Assembly (NCBI GenBank): GCA_036274675.1
Contig: DASUFE010000016.1
Span: forward strand, 1-64,000
Length of the DNA stretch: 64,000 nucleotides
From: DASUFE01 sp036274675
GTDB taxonomy: Bacteria; Pseudomonadota; Gammaproteobacteria; HTCC5015
Direction: 5' to 3'
In this document: positions 27,030-38,408 of the stretch, in pieces
Numbering within the stretch: the first letter of the stretch is position 1
How the letters are laid out: every line of letters begins with the position of its first letter
The notes under the pieces: model-generated
The model's database searches: none
The model's input: only the letters and a program-made list of their open reading frames with translations
What the model was told of the DNA's origin: nothing
Made by a program: the position numbers and the translations under genes

Positions 27030-27890
27030 TTAATTAAAACTGAATTTGTCCCGGGCCGTTTTCGCACGGGTAAAAATTTCCATCAGCGAGGCCGCATCGC
27101 CCGTCACGATCGCCTGCTCCAGGGCGTCAAGGTCCTCACGGTAATGACGTAACGCCTGCAACAGGGCCTCTTTGTTACGCAAGCAGATATCGCGCCATAC
27201 CGCGGGGTCCGAGGCCGCAATGCGGGTAAAATCGCGAAAACCTCCAGCCGCAAAGCGGAAAATTTCCTCCACGTCGCTCTCCCTGGCCAGGCTGCCCACC
27301 AGGCCGAACGCCAGTATATGCGGCAGATGACTGGTCGAGGCCAGCACCCGGTCATGGTGTGCCGCGTCGGTAATCTCGACCTGGGCTCCGGCAGCCTGCC
27401 ACATGGCGGCAACGGCATCGACGGCGCGCGAAGAAGTGGTTGCCGTCGGCGTCAGCACCACGCGGCGCTTGCGGTACAGCTCCGCGAAAGCCGCCTCGAA
27501 GCCGCTCTTTTCAGTGCCGGCAATCGGATGGCCGGGCACGAAATTCTGCGGAACCTTGCCAAAAACCCTGGCGGCGTCTTCAATGACGCAGGCCTTTGCG
27601 CTGCCGACGTCCGTAATCACGGCGTCCGACCTTACTTTGCCCTTGATCTGCCGGAAAGATTCCACATAGGAATTCAAAGGCACGGCCACCAGAACCATAT
27701 CCGCGTCGGCCAGGCCCGCCGCGTAATCAGTGGTGCCCTCGTCGATCACGCGCGCCTTGCAGGCAGCCTGCAGACGTTCGGCACTGCGCCCGATGCCGAT
27801 GATGCGCCTGCAATATCCCGCCTGCCTCAGAGCCAGCGCCAGCGAACCGCCGATCAGGCCCACGCCTATAATGCTGAGTTGCTTGATCAT
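27030..27890 (-). CDS. tyrA: Prephenate dehydrogenase
   Basis: This enzyme oxidatively decarboxylates prephenate (or arogenate) towards tyrosine. The 286-residue protein begins with the NAD-binding SIIGVGLIGGSLALALR, followed by DVGSAKACV, PGHPIAGTEKSG (substrate-binding His and neighbours) and a helical dimerisation domain. There is no C-terminal ACT domain, so end-product control through ACT is not expected. Four bases before the start codon is the end of a 165-bp inverted-repeat element that separates it from pheA. Confidence 0.96.
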   Translation of the reverse strand: MIKQLSIIGVGLIGGSLALALRQAGYCRRIIGIGRSAERLQAACKARVIDEGTTDYAAGLADADMVLVAVPLNSYVESFRQIKGKVRSDAVITDVGSAKACVIEDAARVFGKVPQNFVPGHPIAGTEKSGFEAAFAELYRKRRVVLTPTATTSSRAVDAVAAMWQAAGAQVEITDAAHHDRVLASTSHLPHILAFGLVGSLARESDVEEIFRFAAGGFRDFTRIAASDPAVWRDICLRNKEALLQALRHYREDLDALEQAIVTGDAASLMEIFTRAKTARDKFSFN

Positions 27891-27894
27891 GTCA

Positions 27895-28059
27895 GAACCT
27901 ATCTCAAAATTACTGCGCTTGGTAATACTTCGTTAAAAGCTCTCTCCCCCAGCTATATATCGGGGGCTCATTTATTTCCTGATAAACCGCGCTTTTCTCG
28001 CCTCACTTGATTTACCCGGTGCTTCGCACTCGGCACTCGTGACATTTTGAGATAGGTTC
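27895..28059. mobile_element. MITE-like element, 165 bp, perfect 16-bp terminal inverted repeats
   Basis: The ends GAACCTATCTCAAAAT (27895-27910) and ATTTTGAGATAGGTTC (28044-28059) are perfect inverted repeats. There is no coding capacity. Part of the left end is repeated upstream of lapA (22661-22687) and, more diverged, upstream of pyrF (21126-21165), so it behaves like a dispersed non-autonomous element. It fills the interval between pheA and tyrA almost completely. Confidence 0.75.
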
Positions 28060-28064
28060 ATTTT

Positions 28065-29147
28065 TTAAAGCACGGCCCGCGGATAGGAGCCGAGCAATTT
28101 CAAAACAGCCGCTTCTTTTTCCAGCGCGCGCAACGCACGCTGCACGGGCACATCCTCGCAATGACCTTCGACGTCGATAAAGAACACATACTCCCAGGTG
28201 CCGCGGCGTGAAGGCCGCGACTCGATGCGAGTCATGCTGAGTTCATGGTTTGCCAGCGGCGCCAGCAACTGATACAGGGCGCCCGGTTTGTTTTTGGCCG
28301 CGACCATCAACGAAGTCTTGTCCTGCCCGCTGGCCGGAACAGATTGCTTGCCGATCACAAGGAAACGCGTGGTGTTATCGGGTTCATCTTCTATGTTGGC
28401 AGCCAGTACGTTGAGCTTATACAGTTCAGCCGAGCGCTGACTGCTGACCGCGGCCACTCCGGCCTTCTTACTGCCGCCGGCGATGCGCGCCGCCTCGGCG
28501 TTGCTGCTGACCGCTGTGCGAGGCACTCCGGGCAGGTTCTCGTCCAGCCATTCGCGACACTGCGCCAGCGCCTGCTGGTGCGCCACCACTTCCCTGACGC
28601 TCTTCAGGCTCTTCGACTTGCTGAGCAGGTTAAGATGAATACGCAGCAGCACTTCACCGCAAATTTTCAACGGCGACTGGATGAACATATCGAGCGTATG
28701 ACTGACCACGCCCTCGGTGGAATTCTCCACCGGCACCACTCCGTACGGCGCGGCACCGGATTCGACCTCGCGGAACACTTCGTCGATCGCCGACATGGGC
28801 CTGGTCTCGATGGAATTACCGAAATGCTTGAGCGCGGCCAGTTCGGTAAAGGTTCCTTCCGGCCCGAGATAAGCGATGCACAGGCGTTTTTCCAGAGCGA
28901 GACAGGCGGACATGATCTCGCGGAACAACCGCGCCATCTCCTCCTTGCCGAGCGGACCCTGGTTGCGCGCCTGCACCGCGTGCAGGATTTTTGCCTCGCG
29001 CTCGGGGCGATAATAAGAGGCTACCTCGCCGGAACTCTGCTTGATACGGGCAATCTGCTGCGCGCAAGCCGCGCGCTCGTTGATCAACGTCTGGATTTTT
29101 TCATCCAGCTCATCAATCTTTGCCCGTATCTGGTCAAGTCCGCTCAT
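28065..29147 (-). CDS. pheA: Bifunctional chorismate mutase / prephenate dehydratase
   Basis: This P-protein converts chorismate to prephenate and then to phenylpyruvate. The 360 residues comprise an AroQ chorismate mutase domain (residues 1-90, beginning LDQIRAKIDELDEKIQTLI), a prephenate dehydratase domain (YLGPEGTFTELAALKHFG; VPVENSTEGVV; the catalytic Thr region DNTTRFLVIG) and a C-terminal ACT domain with the Phe-binding ESRPSRRGTWEYVFFIDVEG. It starts 6 bp after serA. The hisC aminotransferase gene usually found between pheA and tyrA in Pseudomonas is absent. Confidence 0.98.
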   Translation of the reverse strand: MSGLDQIRAKIDELDEKIQTLINERAACAQQIARIKQSSGEVASYYRPEREAKILHAVQARNQGPLGKEEMARLFREIMSACLALEKRLCIAYLGPEGTFTELAALKHFGNSIETRPMSAIDEVFREVESGAAPYGVVPVENSTEGVVSHTLDMFIQSPLKICGEVLLRIHLNLLSKSKSLKSVREVVAHQQALAQCREWLDENLPGVPRTAVSSNAEAARIAGGSKKAGVAAVSSQRSAELYKLNVLAANIEDEPDNTTRFLVIGKQSVPASGQDKTSLMVAAKNKPGALYQLLAPLANHELSMTRIESRPSRRGTWEYVFFIDVEGHCEDVPVQRALRALEKEAAVLKLLGSYPRAVL

Positions 29148-29153
29148 ACCGCA

Positions 29154-30317
29154 TCAAATCACACGCACCGCCAGAACGCCCTTGATGGCTTCGATCCTCT
29201 TCACGCTGTCCTTGCTGGCCGGCGTATCGGTGTCAAGCATGGTATAGGCGAGGTCGCCGCGGGACTCGTTCACCATGTGCACGATGTTGATGTTGCTCTG
29301 GCCGAGCACGTGCGAGATCTGACCAACCATATCGGGCCGATTCTCGTTGACGATCGCCAGACGCTGCTGTCCTGCACGCGGCAGGTTCACGGTCGGGAAG
29401 TTCACTGAATTGCGGATATTGCCGTGCTCCAGATAGTCGCGCACCTGGTCGGCCACCATCATCGCGCAATTCTCCTCGGCTTCCTCGGTCGAAGCCCCGA
29501 GATGCGGCAGAGTGATCACCCGCGCATTGTTCTTCAGTTTGTTGGACGGGAAGTCGGTGATATAAGCGTAAACTTTCTTCTGCTCGATGCCTGCCAGCAC
29601 GGCCTCGTCGTCCACAATGCCTTCGCGCGCGAAATTCAGCACCACCACGCCGTCCTTCATCAGGCCCAGGCGCTTGGCATTCAGCAGGTTCTTCGTCGCG
29701 TCCATCAGCGGCACATGGAAAGTAATAAAATCCGATTTGGTGAAAACATCGTCGAGATTGACCGCGTGTTCGACGGCCGAGGACAGTTTCCACGCGTTCT
29801 GTACCGTTATCGAGGGATCATAACCGATTACGCGCATGCCGAGCTCGCGCGCGGCATTGGCCACCAGCACGCCGATCGCGCCCAGACCCACCACGCCAAG
29901 AGTGCGGCCGGGCAACTCGAAGCCGGCGAATTTCTTCTTGCCGTCCTCGACCAGTTTGTTGAGCTCCTTGTCGTCGCCCTGCAGGCCCTGCGTGAACTGC
30001 CAGGCCTGGCAGATGTTGCGGTAGGCGAGCAACATGCCCGCGATCACCAGCTCCTTCACAGCGTTGGCATTGGCGCCAGGCGTATTGAAAACCGGAATGC
30101 CGAGCTTGCTGAACTTATCAATGGGAATGTTGTTCACGCCCGCGCCGGCACGGCCCACCGCTCTTACAGTCGACGGGATTTCCATGTCGTGCATCTTGAA
30201 GGAACGCACCAGTATCGCGTCGGGCTCTTTCATATCGGATGAGGTCTGATACTTGTCCTTGGGCAGACGGTCCAGGCCTTTGTTTGAAATATTGTTCAAA
30301 GTCAGAATCTTGTACAT
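29154..30317 (-). CDS. serA: D-3-phosphoglycerate dehydrogenase
   Basis: SerA oxidises 3-phosphoglycerate in the first step of serine synthesis. The 387-residue protein has the substrate region GRAGAGVNNIPIDKF, the Rossmann motif VVGLGAIGVLVANAARELG, the catalytic Arg-Glu-His set (NFAREGIVDDEAV; LPHLGASTEEAEENCA) and a C-terminal ACT domain (AIVNENRPDMVGQISHVL). It lies between serC and pheA on one strand, so the first two serine-pathway enzymes and the aromatic genes are clustered. The 6-bp gap to pheA suggests co-transcription. Confidence 0.96.
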   Translation of the reverse strand: MYKILTLNNISNKGLDRLPKDKYQTSSDMKEPDAILVRSFKMHDMEIPSTVRAVGRAGAGVNNIPIDKFSKLGIPVFNTPGANANAVKELVIAGMLLAYRNICQAWQFTQGLQGDDKELNKLVEDGKKKFAGFELPGRTLGVVGLGAIGVLVANAARELGMRVIGYDPSITVQNAWKLSSAVEHAVNLDDVFTKSDFITFHVPLMDATKNLLNAKRLGLMKDGVVVLNFAREGIVDDEAVLAGIEQKKVYAYITDFPSNKLKNNARVITLPHLGASTEEAEENCAMMVADQVRDYLEHGNIRNSVNFPTVNLPRAGQQRLAIVNENRPDMVGQISHVLGQSNINIVHMVNESRGDLAYTMLDTDTPASKDSVKRIEAIKGVLAVRVI

Positions 30318-30346
30318 TTCTTATTCCTCTTAAATCCAATCAACCA

Positions 30347-30443
30347 AACCACCGAGAACACAGAGCACACCGAGATTTAAAAATCGATACGGGTCATATC
30401 CATAATTTCTCTGTGTACTCTGTGCTCCGTGTGCTCTGTGGTT
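30347..30443. repeat. Palindromic intergenic element with ACAGAG-type ends
   Basis: This 97-bp element begins AACCACCGAGAACACAGAG and ends with the inverted counterpart GTGCTCTGTGGTT. The arms match over about 30 bp with scattered mismatches. It is the same family as 26929-27015 and 45949-46076, and lies between serC and serA. Confidence 0.8.
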
Positions 30444-30453
30444 GGTCTTAATG

Positions 30454-31539
30454 TTAACCGTGGGTCCGCTGGAATTCCTGCATGAAGCTGATCAGCTTGT
30501 CCACGCCGGCTTCGGGCATCGCGTTGTAAATGCTGGCGCGCATGCCGCCGACCGAGCGGTGCCCCTTCAGAGTCGTCAGACCGTTCTTCTTCGCTTCCTT
30601 CAGGAAGACTTCGTCGAGCTTCTCATCCGGCAGGGTGAACGGGATGTTCATCCAGGAACGGCAGGCCGGATCGACCGGGTTCTTGTAGAAGCCGCCTGAA
30701 CCCTCGATCGCCTTGTACAGCTTGTCCGCCTTGCGCTGATTGATCTTCGCCATTTCCTTCAAGCCGCCCTTCTTCTTCAGCCACTGAAAGACCAGGCCGG
30801 CGAGGTACCAGCTGTAGGTGGCGGGCGTATTCACCATCGATTCGTTCTCGATCTGCGCCTTGTAGTCGAACAGCGAAGGCGAGGGGTTCAGCGTCTGGCC
30901 GATCAAGTCCTCGCGCACGATCATGACCACCAGACCGGCCGGGCCGATGTTCTTCTGCGCGCCGGCGTAGATCAGGCCGAATTTACTGACGTCGATCGGG
31001 CGCGACAGCAGGGTCGAGGACATATCCGACACCAGCGGCACCTTGCCCGTATCCGGCGTCCAGTGGAACTCGACGCCGCCGATGGTCTCATTGGCGCAGT
31101 AATGCACGTAGGCCGCGTTCGGGTCGAGCTTCCAGGTCTTGAATTCGGGGATAGTGGTAAATTTCTTATCTTCGCTGCTGGCGGCAACATTCACCTTGCA
31201 GTAACGCTTGGCTTCGCTGATCGCTTTCTGCGACCAGGCGCCGGTATTGATGTAATCCGCGGAAGTCTTGCCGCGCAGCAGGTTTACCGGGATCGCCGCG
31301 AACTGCAACGTTGCCCCGCCCTGCAGGAACATCACCTTGTAATTCGCGGGTATGTTCAGCAGCTCGCGCAGATCCTTCTCGGACTGTTGCGCGACCTCGA
31401 TAAACTCCTTGCCGCGGTGGCTCATTTCCATGATGGAAGAACCGCTGCCATGCCAATCAAGCATTTCGGCGGCCGCCTGTTGCAGGACCTCTTCCGGCAA
31501 TACCGCCGGGCCTGCGCTGAAGTTATACACACGTGACAT
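30454..31539 (-). CDS. serC: Phosphoserine aminotransferase
   Basis: SerC is a PLP enzyme that transaminates 3-phosphohydroxypyruvate to phosphoserine; it also serves pyridoxine synthesis. The start at 31539 (MSRVYNFSAGPAVLPEEVL) is chosen over the longer open frame to 31611 because CAGGAGTG precedes it and the family begins here. The PLP lysine lies in YAGAQKNIGPAGLVV, and HRGKEF, FLQGGATLQFA and GHRSVGGMRASIYNA are family signatures. It sits downstream of gyrA, as in Pseudomonas. Confidence 0.97.
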   Translation of the reverse strand: MSRVYNFSAGPAVLPEEVLQQAAAEMLDWHGSGSSIMEMSHRGKEFIEVAQQSEKDLRELLNIPANYKVMFLQGGATLQFAAIPVNLLRGKTSADYINTGAWSQKAISEAKRYCKVNVAASSEDKKFTTIPEFKTWKLDPNAAYVHYCANETIGGVEFHWTPDTGKVPLVSDMSSTLLSRPIDVSKFGLIYAGAQKNIGPAGLVVMIVREDLIGQTLNPSPSLFDYKAQIENESMVNTPATYSWYLAGLVFQWLKKKGGLKEMAKINQRKADKLYKAIEGSGGFYKNPVDPACRSWMNIPFTLPDEKLDEVFLKEAKKNGLTTLKGHRSVGGMRASIYNAMPEAGVDKLISFMQEFQRTHG

Positions 31540-31772
31540 TATGATCACTCCTGAAAAGTTTTTAATTCTGCATTCAGAATACATCGTCCTGATGTATTTT
31601 GATGGCGCCAAGGCCGGTACACGCCAGGCCTATGGCTGATGCGGCTTATTGCCGCGCCGGTTCGTCCCTGAACCGGTAACCCGCCTCTATGCCGGATTAA
31701 TAATTCCGCTTCGCAAACCGCCAGACGTATCGATGATCAGCCGGTCTTATCCCGGCTTCATTAAAGCTTTGC
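31540..31772. other. Intergenic region between gyrA and serC
   Basis: About 230 bp with two short hairpins: a perfect 7-bp stem CCGGTTC/GAACCGG at 31657-31676 and a 6-bp stem AGCCGG/CCGGCT at 31739-31757. Neither is followed by a long T-run. They probably mark the 3' end of gyrA transcription and the serC leader. No gene is seen. Confidence 0.5.
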
Positions 31773-34412
<2,640 letters not shown>

Positions 34413-34582
34413 TTTTATACTAATTCGCGGCTTTGGATAAACCGTGCGGTATCGGGATTCTGGATATAAACGCTAGGGCCGGCAGTTTAGCACAGCAGGC
34501 GGGACCACCGCATCCCTGCTTGCATTCGGCAGAGACGAAATAAGGCTTTTTCAGAAAGGCTTGCGGCAAAAAGCAAGGTCTT

Positions 34583-35677
34583 TTAGAGCGCCGCCGAAGA
34601 TGAACCGGAAAGCAGTTGCCTCACACCGCCCTCCGCCGGGTATTCCACCACCCCGCGTTCGGTCACGATGGCATCGATCAACTCGGCCGGAGTGACGTCG
34701 AAGACCGGGTTCCAGCCGGTCACATGCTGGTAATTTTGCTGGATGATGCGGGTGATTTCCTCGACCGGCCGATGCTCGATAGGAATATCGCCCCCCCGGG
34801 CCAGGTTCATATCAAAGGTACTGGTGGGGGCGACCACCATGAATTTCACCCCGTGATGGCGGGCCGCGACGGCCAGGGAATAGGTACCGATCTTGTTCGC
34901 CACGTCGCCGTTGGCGACGATGCGGTCGGCGCCGACGATGACCCAGTCGATACGACCGGACTGCATCAGGCTGGCGGCAGCCCCTTCCACCAGCAAGGAT
35001 ACGGGAATGCGTTCCTTGGCCAGTTCCCAGGCGGTCAGGCGGGCGCCCTGCAACCAGGGGCGGGTTTCGGAAGCATAAACATGTTCCAACCGCCCCTCGG
35101 CATGAGCACGACGGATCACTCCCAGCGCAGTACCATAGCCGCCGGTGGCCAGCGCTCCGGTGTTGCAATGCGTCAGCACGGTCGCCTTCGACGGTAACAA
35201 AGCGGCGCCGTATACCGCCATGCGCAGATTGGCCGCGCGGTCCTCATCATGGATCGTAATGGCTTCCCGTAATAGCTCGGGCACGGGGTTCTTGCGGTCG
35301 ACGGCCTGCACCAGCCGGCTCATGCGGGCAAGCGCCCAGTGCAGGTTGATAGCGGTCGGCCTTGATTCAAGCAGTATCCCGATGTCCTTCTGTACCGCTT
35401 CTAGCCAGGCCCCAGGCTGCCGCGTCGCATGCTGGATCGCCGAAAGCACCACTCCGTACGCCGCGGTGATTCCGATCGCCGGCGCTCCCCGCACCACCAT
35501 ATCGCGAATCGCCCCCGCGACTCCGGGTGCGTCACTGAAATCAAGCTCTACTTCCTGCGCCGGCAACAAACGCTGGTCCAGCAGGAACAGACGGTTGTCC
35601 TGCCAGCGGATGGGTTGGACCTGTGAAACGGAGAGGTTCTGCATGGGAAGCGGATTATAACCGCAGAGCCGCAACAC
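34583..35677 (-). CDS. mtnA: S-methyl-5-thioribose-1-phosphate isomerase
   Basis: MtnA isomerises methylthioribose 1-phosphate to the ribulose form in methionine salvage. The 364 residues (from a GTG) contain RGAPAIGITAAYG, the catalytic Cys in VLTHCNTGALATGG and the catalytic Asp in GADRIVANGDVANKIGTY. The start is uncertain: the GTG at 35677 has a strong GAGGAGG 6 bp upstream, while the ATG at 35644 (MQNLSVSQVQPIRW) fits the family better and has no ribosome-binding site. A TATAAT lies 9 bp before that ATG, so a leaderless transcript is conceivable. Confidence 0.96.
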   Translation of the reverse strand: MLRLCGYNPLPMQNLSVSQVQPIRWQDNRLFLLDQRLLPAQEVELDFSDAPGVAGAIRDMVVRGAPAIGITAAYGVVLSAIQHATRQPGAWLEAVQKDIGILLESRPTAINLHWALARMSRLVQAVDRKNPVPELLREAITIHDEDRAANLRMAVYGAALLPSKATVLTHCNTGALATGGYGTALGVIRRAHAEGRLEHVYASETRPWLQGARLTAWELAKERIPVSLLVEGAAASLMQSGRIDWVIVGADRIVANGDVANKIGTYSLAVAARHHGVKFMVVAPTSTFDMNLARGGDIPIEHRPVEEITRIIQQNYQHVTGWNPVFDVTPAELIDAIVTERGVVEYPAEGGVRQLLSGSSSAAL

Positions 35678-35806
35678 CGGCAGCCTCCTCGAACAATGAA
35701 TTACTCAGTGATTTGCCTGCCGATGCCTAGGGAATCCGACTCATAGGAGTATGCGGCCGGCGGGTAATACAATGACCGACCATTTTATCCAGGAAGGAAA
35801 TCATCT

Positions 35807-36085
35807 ATGGCGAAGTATTCCAGAGGCGCACAAAAGGCCGTCAAGGGTGCGATGCACAAGAAGAAACGGGGCAAGCTGAAATCCGGCCGCTCCGGCAAGA
35901 AGGTCAAAAGCCGCAAGCAGGCGATCGCAATAGGACTCTCGGAAGCACGCCAAAAAGGCGCCAAGGTGCCGCCCAGGAAAGGCGGCAAAAAGAAAGCAAA
36001 GAAGAAGGCCTCGAAGAAAAAAGGTCCTGCCAGGAAGAAAGCATCTGCCAAGCGCTCAAAGCGCAGCAAAAAGGCAAAACGCTAA
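35807..36085 (+). CDS. Small highly basic Lys-rich protein (DUF6496-like)
   Basis: A 92-residue protein whose composition is dominated by Lys, Arg, Ala and Gly. The N-terminal part (AKYSRGAQKAVKGAMHKKK ... QAIAIGLSEARQKGAKVP) resembles small DUF6496 proteins. The second half is a histone-H1-like tail of KKA/KKG repeats. An AGGAAGG ribosome-binding site lies 8 bp before the ATG. The charge suggests nucleic-acid binding, but this is inference. It is transcribed divergently from mtnA and converges on the secreted protein at 36229. Confidence 0.85.
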   Translation: MAKYSRGAQKAVKGAMHKKKRGKLKSGRSGKKVKSRKQAIAIGLSEARQKGAKVPPRKGGKKKAKKKASKKKGPARKKASAKRSKRSKKAKR

Positions 36086-36171
36086 AAGCCCAGGATTTTT
36101 CCCTTAGCGAAAAAAGAAATTCTCTCGCAGACGATTACAGGGACGTAATCTTAGGATCGAGAAACAGTGAA

Positions 36172-36206
36172 AGATCGGGTCTCCACAGGATGCGGAGACC
36201 CGGATC
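36172..36206. terminator. Bidirectional hairpin between convergent genes
   Basis: GGGTCTCC (36177-36184) pairs perfectly with GGAGACCC (36194-36201), and flanking AGATC/GATCT extends the stem with one bulge. It lies between two convergent genes; T-runs on either side are weak. Confidence 0.6.
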
Positions 36207-36228
36207 TAATCGGCAAATCAAACCGGTT

Positions 36229-36939
36229 TCAATAACCGTCCAACGGCCCGGGATAGCTAAAGAACACCCGCGTTGCCGCAACTCCGAGACCGGTACCGGT
36301 TTGTCCCTGGGAGCTGTAGCTCAGGCCGGTCATGACCAGGCCCTTTCCGGCAACTTCATTCCAGGCCACCTGGAGTTGTCTGTCCGTCAGTTCGGCGCGC
36401 TTCAGATTCAACTCGTGCACCAGAGTGCGGTAACCGATGTTCAGCAGCTGCGCTTCGTAGTACGGACAGGGCGTAGTGATGCAGACGATGCCGGTGCTGC
36501 GCACGTTCATATAGGGGCCGCTGGCGACGGTATCGTTGACAGAACGCCAGGTGCCGGTGGCCTTCAGAAGATTCAAACGATAGGTCTGCACGGTATAGGG
36601 GGAGATAACGCCGCGGATGAACGCCCTGCCGGCGCGTATGTTGTTTTCGAAAGTCAGGATCTGGCTTGGAGTCAAACGCAGCGCCGTGTAGTCGATCTTC
36701 GTCACGTGAATCGGACTGGGCACGATCGGCGTGATCGAACCGCTCAGCAAGGCATCGCTGGCCGTGACCGTGTACTGATTGACCTTGGTCAGCCACCAGC
36801 CGCCGCATGTGGGCGCGGGACACAACCGGTAATCGGGCTGGATCGTGTAGAAATCCCCCGCGGGGTCCGTCGTCTGCGCGGCGGCGCCGCAGGAACAACA
36901 CAGCAGGAAAATAACCGAAAGAAACCTTTTTATAGACAT
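36229..36939 (-). CDS. Secreted DUF6748-like protein
   Basis: A 236-residue protein with a signal peptide (KRFLSVIFLLCCSCGAAAQ). The mature part starts with a segment like DUF6748 proteins: YRLCPAPTCGGWWLTKVNQ, i.e. a CxxxxCGG(W) pattern. A second cysteine pair lies in VCITTPCPYYEAQLLN. The family function is unknown and this assignment is from sequence resemblance only. A strong GGAGGGG ribosome-binding site lies 6 bp before the ATG. The gene stands alone, converging on the basic-protein gene. Confidence 0.8.
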   Translation of the reverse strand: MSIKRFLSVIFLLCCSCGAAAQTTDPAGDFYTIQPDYRLCPAPTCGGWWLTKVNQYTVTASDALLSGSITPIVPSPIHVTKIDYTALRLTPSQILTFENNIRAGRAFIRGVISPYTVQTYRLNLLKATGTWRSVNDTVASGPYMNVRSTGIVCITTPCPYYEAQLLNIGYRTLVHELNLKRAELTDRQLQVAWNEVAGKGLVMTGLSYSSQGQTGTGLGVAATRVFFSYPGPLDGY

Positions 36940-37370
36940 AAACCCCTCCTTAGATTAGTGAGGGGACAGCATAACCATGAGCGAGGGTAAAACCCATACG
37001 CGGAAACGCGGGCCGCCTGTAAAAGGCAGTAAATACAGATTGCGCCATGCCCCAAAGAATTAAAAAAAGAAATTATCTCTCGCAGTGACGCAGAGAAACG
37101 CAGGGAAAATAAAAGCAGGTTGAGGTGAGTGTCACCGCTCTCGCACATTCTCTCACCAGAAAGATTGCCCTTAACTTCGCTGAATGAGTAACTATTCAGA
37201 GCTTCGCGGTATTAGTGCATCCTACGCGTCAACGAACCCCAACGGGGACTGCCTAACATTTGTTGAGATTCGCCGCGCTCATCCCAATCTACGTGCTTGA
37301 ACAAACTGGGAAGTCTTAATTTTAATTTTTTTCTCCACGTTCTCTGCGAGCTCCGCGAGAAACTTTTCTT
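36940..37370. other. Intergenic region with a long inverted-repeat pair
   Basis: About 430 bp without a gene. It contains the two arms of a repeat element (37077-37097 and 37340-37360), described separately. The inner 240 bp show nothing I recognise. Confidence 0.5.
37077..37360. repeat. Element bounded by CTCTCGCAG / CTCTGCGAG arms
   Basis: TCTCGCAGTGACGCAGAGAA (37078-37097) is an imperfect inverted repeat of TTCTCTGCGAGCTCCGCGAG (37340-37359). Single arms of the same type occur at 55081-55108 and 57228-57251. The 284-bp span lies between two transcription units and has no open frame of note. Confidence 0.6.
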
Positions 37371-38408
37371 TTATTGTTGCTCTTTGATACCCAGCAACGT
37401 GGTTTTGAGTTCGAGGTTGAGCCGCTGCTGCACCTGGTCGCGCAGCCGCACTTCGGCCTGGGGCTTGGTGGCGCCGGACACTTTCAGCGGCCAGCGATCG
37501 TCGACCAGCAGCTTGTCGTTGCGGTTGTCGCGCAGGATGATTTCCAGCGAGCCGCGGAACCAGTACCAGCCGTCCTTCTGGCCGAGATCCTGGACGTCGA
37601 GATCGCCTTCGAGTCGGTAGGCGGCATCGACTCGCGCGGGAGTCATGCCGGCCGCCGCAACGCCTGCCTGCAGATATTTGCCGAGATCGGGAACCGGCCC
37701 GGTGCCGGGTTCGAGCAGAGCCCTTACATCCACCTTCATACGCTTCAATTGCTGATCGATATCGTTATCCAGCTGCTGCACGGTCCACACGGGACGTATG
37801 CCGAGGCCGGACGCATCCACCATGCGCAGGTCGCGCTGCAGATCTTCCCGCGCGAGCTGAGCCGTGCGCGCCTGGAACAACAGTCGTGCCGCGCGGAGCG
37901 GGTCTCCACTGCTTTGCGCCTGGCCGACCAGAGCCTGAGTTTGCTGGTCCTGTTTGCGGATATCGGATGAAATCCGGTTGGAAACCGGCCCGCGCTCCAG
38001 CACAGCCAGCGAATAATAAAGACCCGCTTTATCGTCGCGCCAGCTCTCGGCGATCCGCGCACCCTCCAGCAACTTGCTGGTATAGGCGTCGAGGTAGCGC
38101 GCGGCCAACTGTGCGTTACCCTGTTTGCGCTCCTCGCCGGCGGTTTGCGTCCAGGCGCTGCTCTCGTCATGCGCGGACTCCTCAATTTGCACTTCGAATA
38201 TTTTCGCCAGATTCGACAGGGCCCGGTCCTTCGCCTTCTCCTGGCTGTCCGCCGAACCCGTTGCCGTCATAAATCTGGCTTCGGGATACTCCTTGGCCTG
38301 TCCATCGGCCCAGCGCGGCCGGCCGCCGGTACCGGCGCAACCCGCAAGCAGCGAGAGGACAACAGCGAGCAGTATTCCGGAACGCGCTTTAGCTTTAATG
38401 CACCGCAT
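37371..38408 (-). CDS. LPP20-family lipoprotein
   Basis: The start at 38408 (MRCIKAKARSG) is preceded by GAAGGA and gives a lipoprotein signal ending LLAGC. The following segment, GRPRWADGQAKEYPEARFMTATGSADSQEKAKDRALSNLAKIF in pieces, matches the LPP20 lipoprotein domain (a P-x-W start and an x-G-x-(G/A)-x-S-x-x-x-A pattern). About 345 residues in total. It is the last gene of a four-gene lipoprotein operon, overlapping the preceding gene by 14 bp. Function is unknown; outer-membrane or periplasmic localisation is inferred from the lipobox. Confidence 0.85.
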   Translation of the reverse strand: MRCIKAKARSGILLAVVLSLLAGCAGTGGRPRWADGQAKEYPEARFMTATGSADSQEKAKDRALSNLAKIFEVQIEESAHDESSAWTQTAGEERKQGNAQLAARYLDAYTSKLLEGARIAESWRDDKAGLYYSLAVLERGPVSNRISSDIRKQDQQTQALVGQAQSSGDPLRAARLLFQARTAQLAREDLQRDLRMVDASGLGIRPVWTVQQLDNDIDQQLKRMKVDVRALLEPGTGPVPDLGKYLQAGVAAAGMTPARVDAAYRLEGDLDVQDLGQKDGWYWFRGSLEIILRDNRNDKLLVDDRWPLKVSGATKPQAEVRLRDQVQQRLNLELKTTLLGIKEQQ

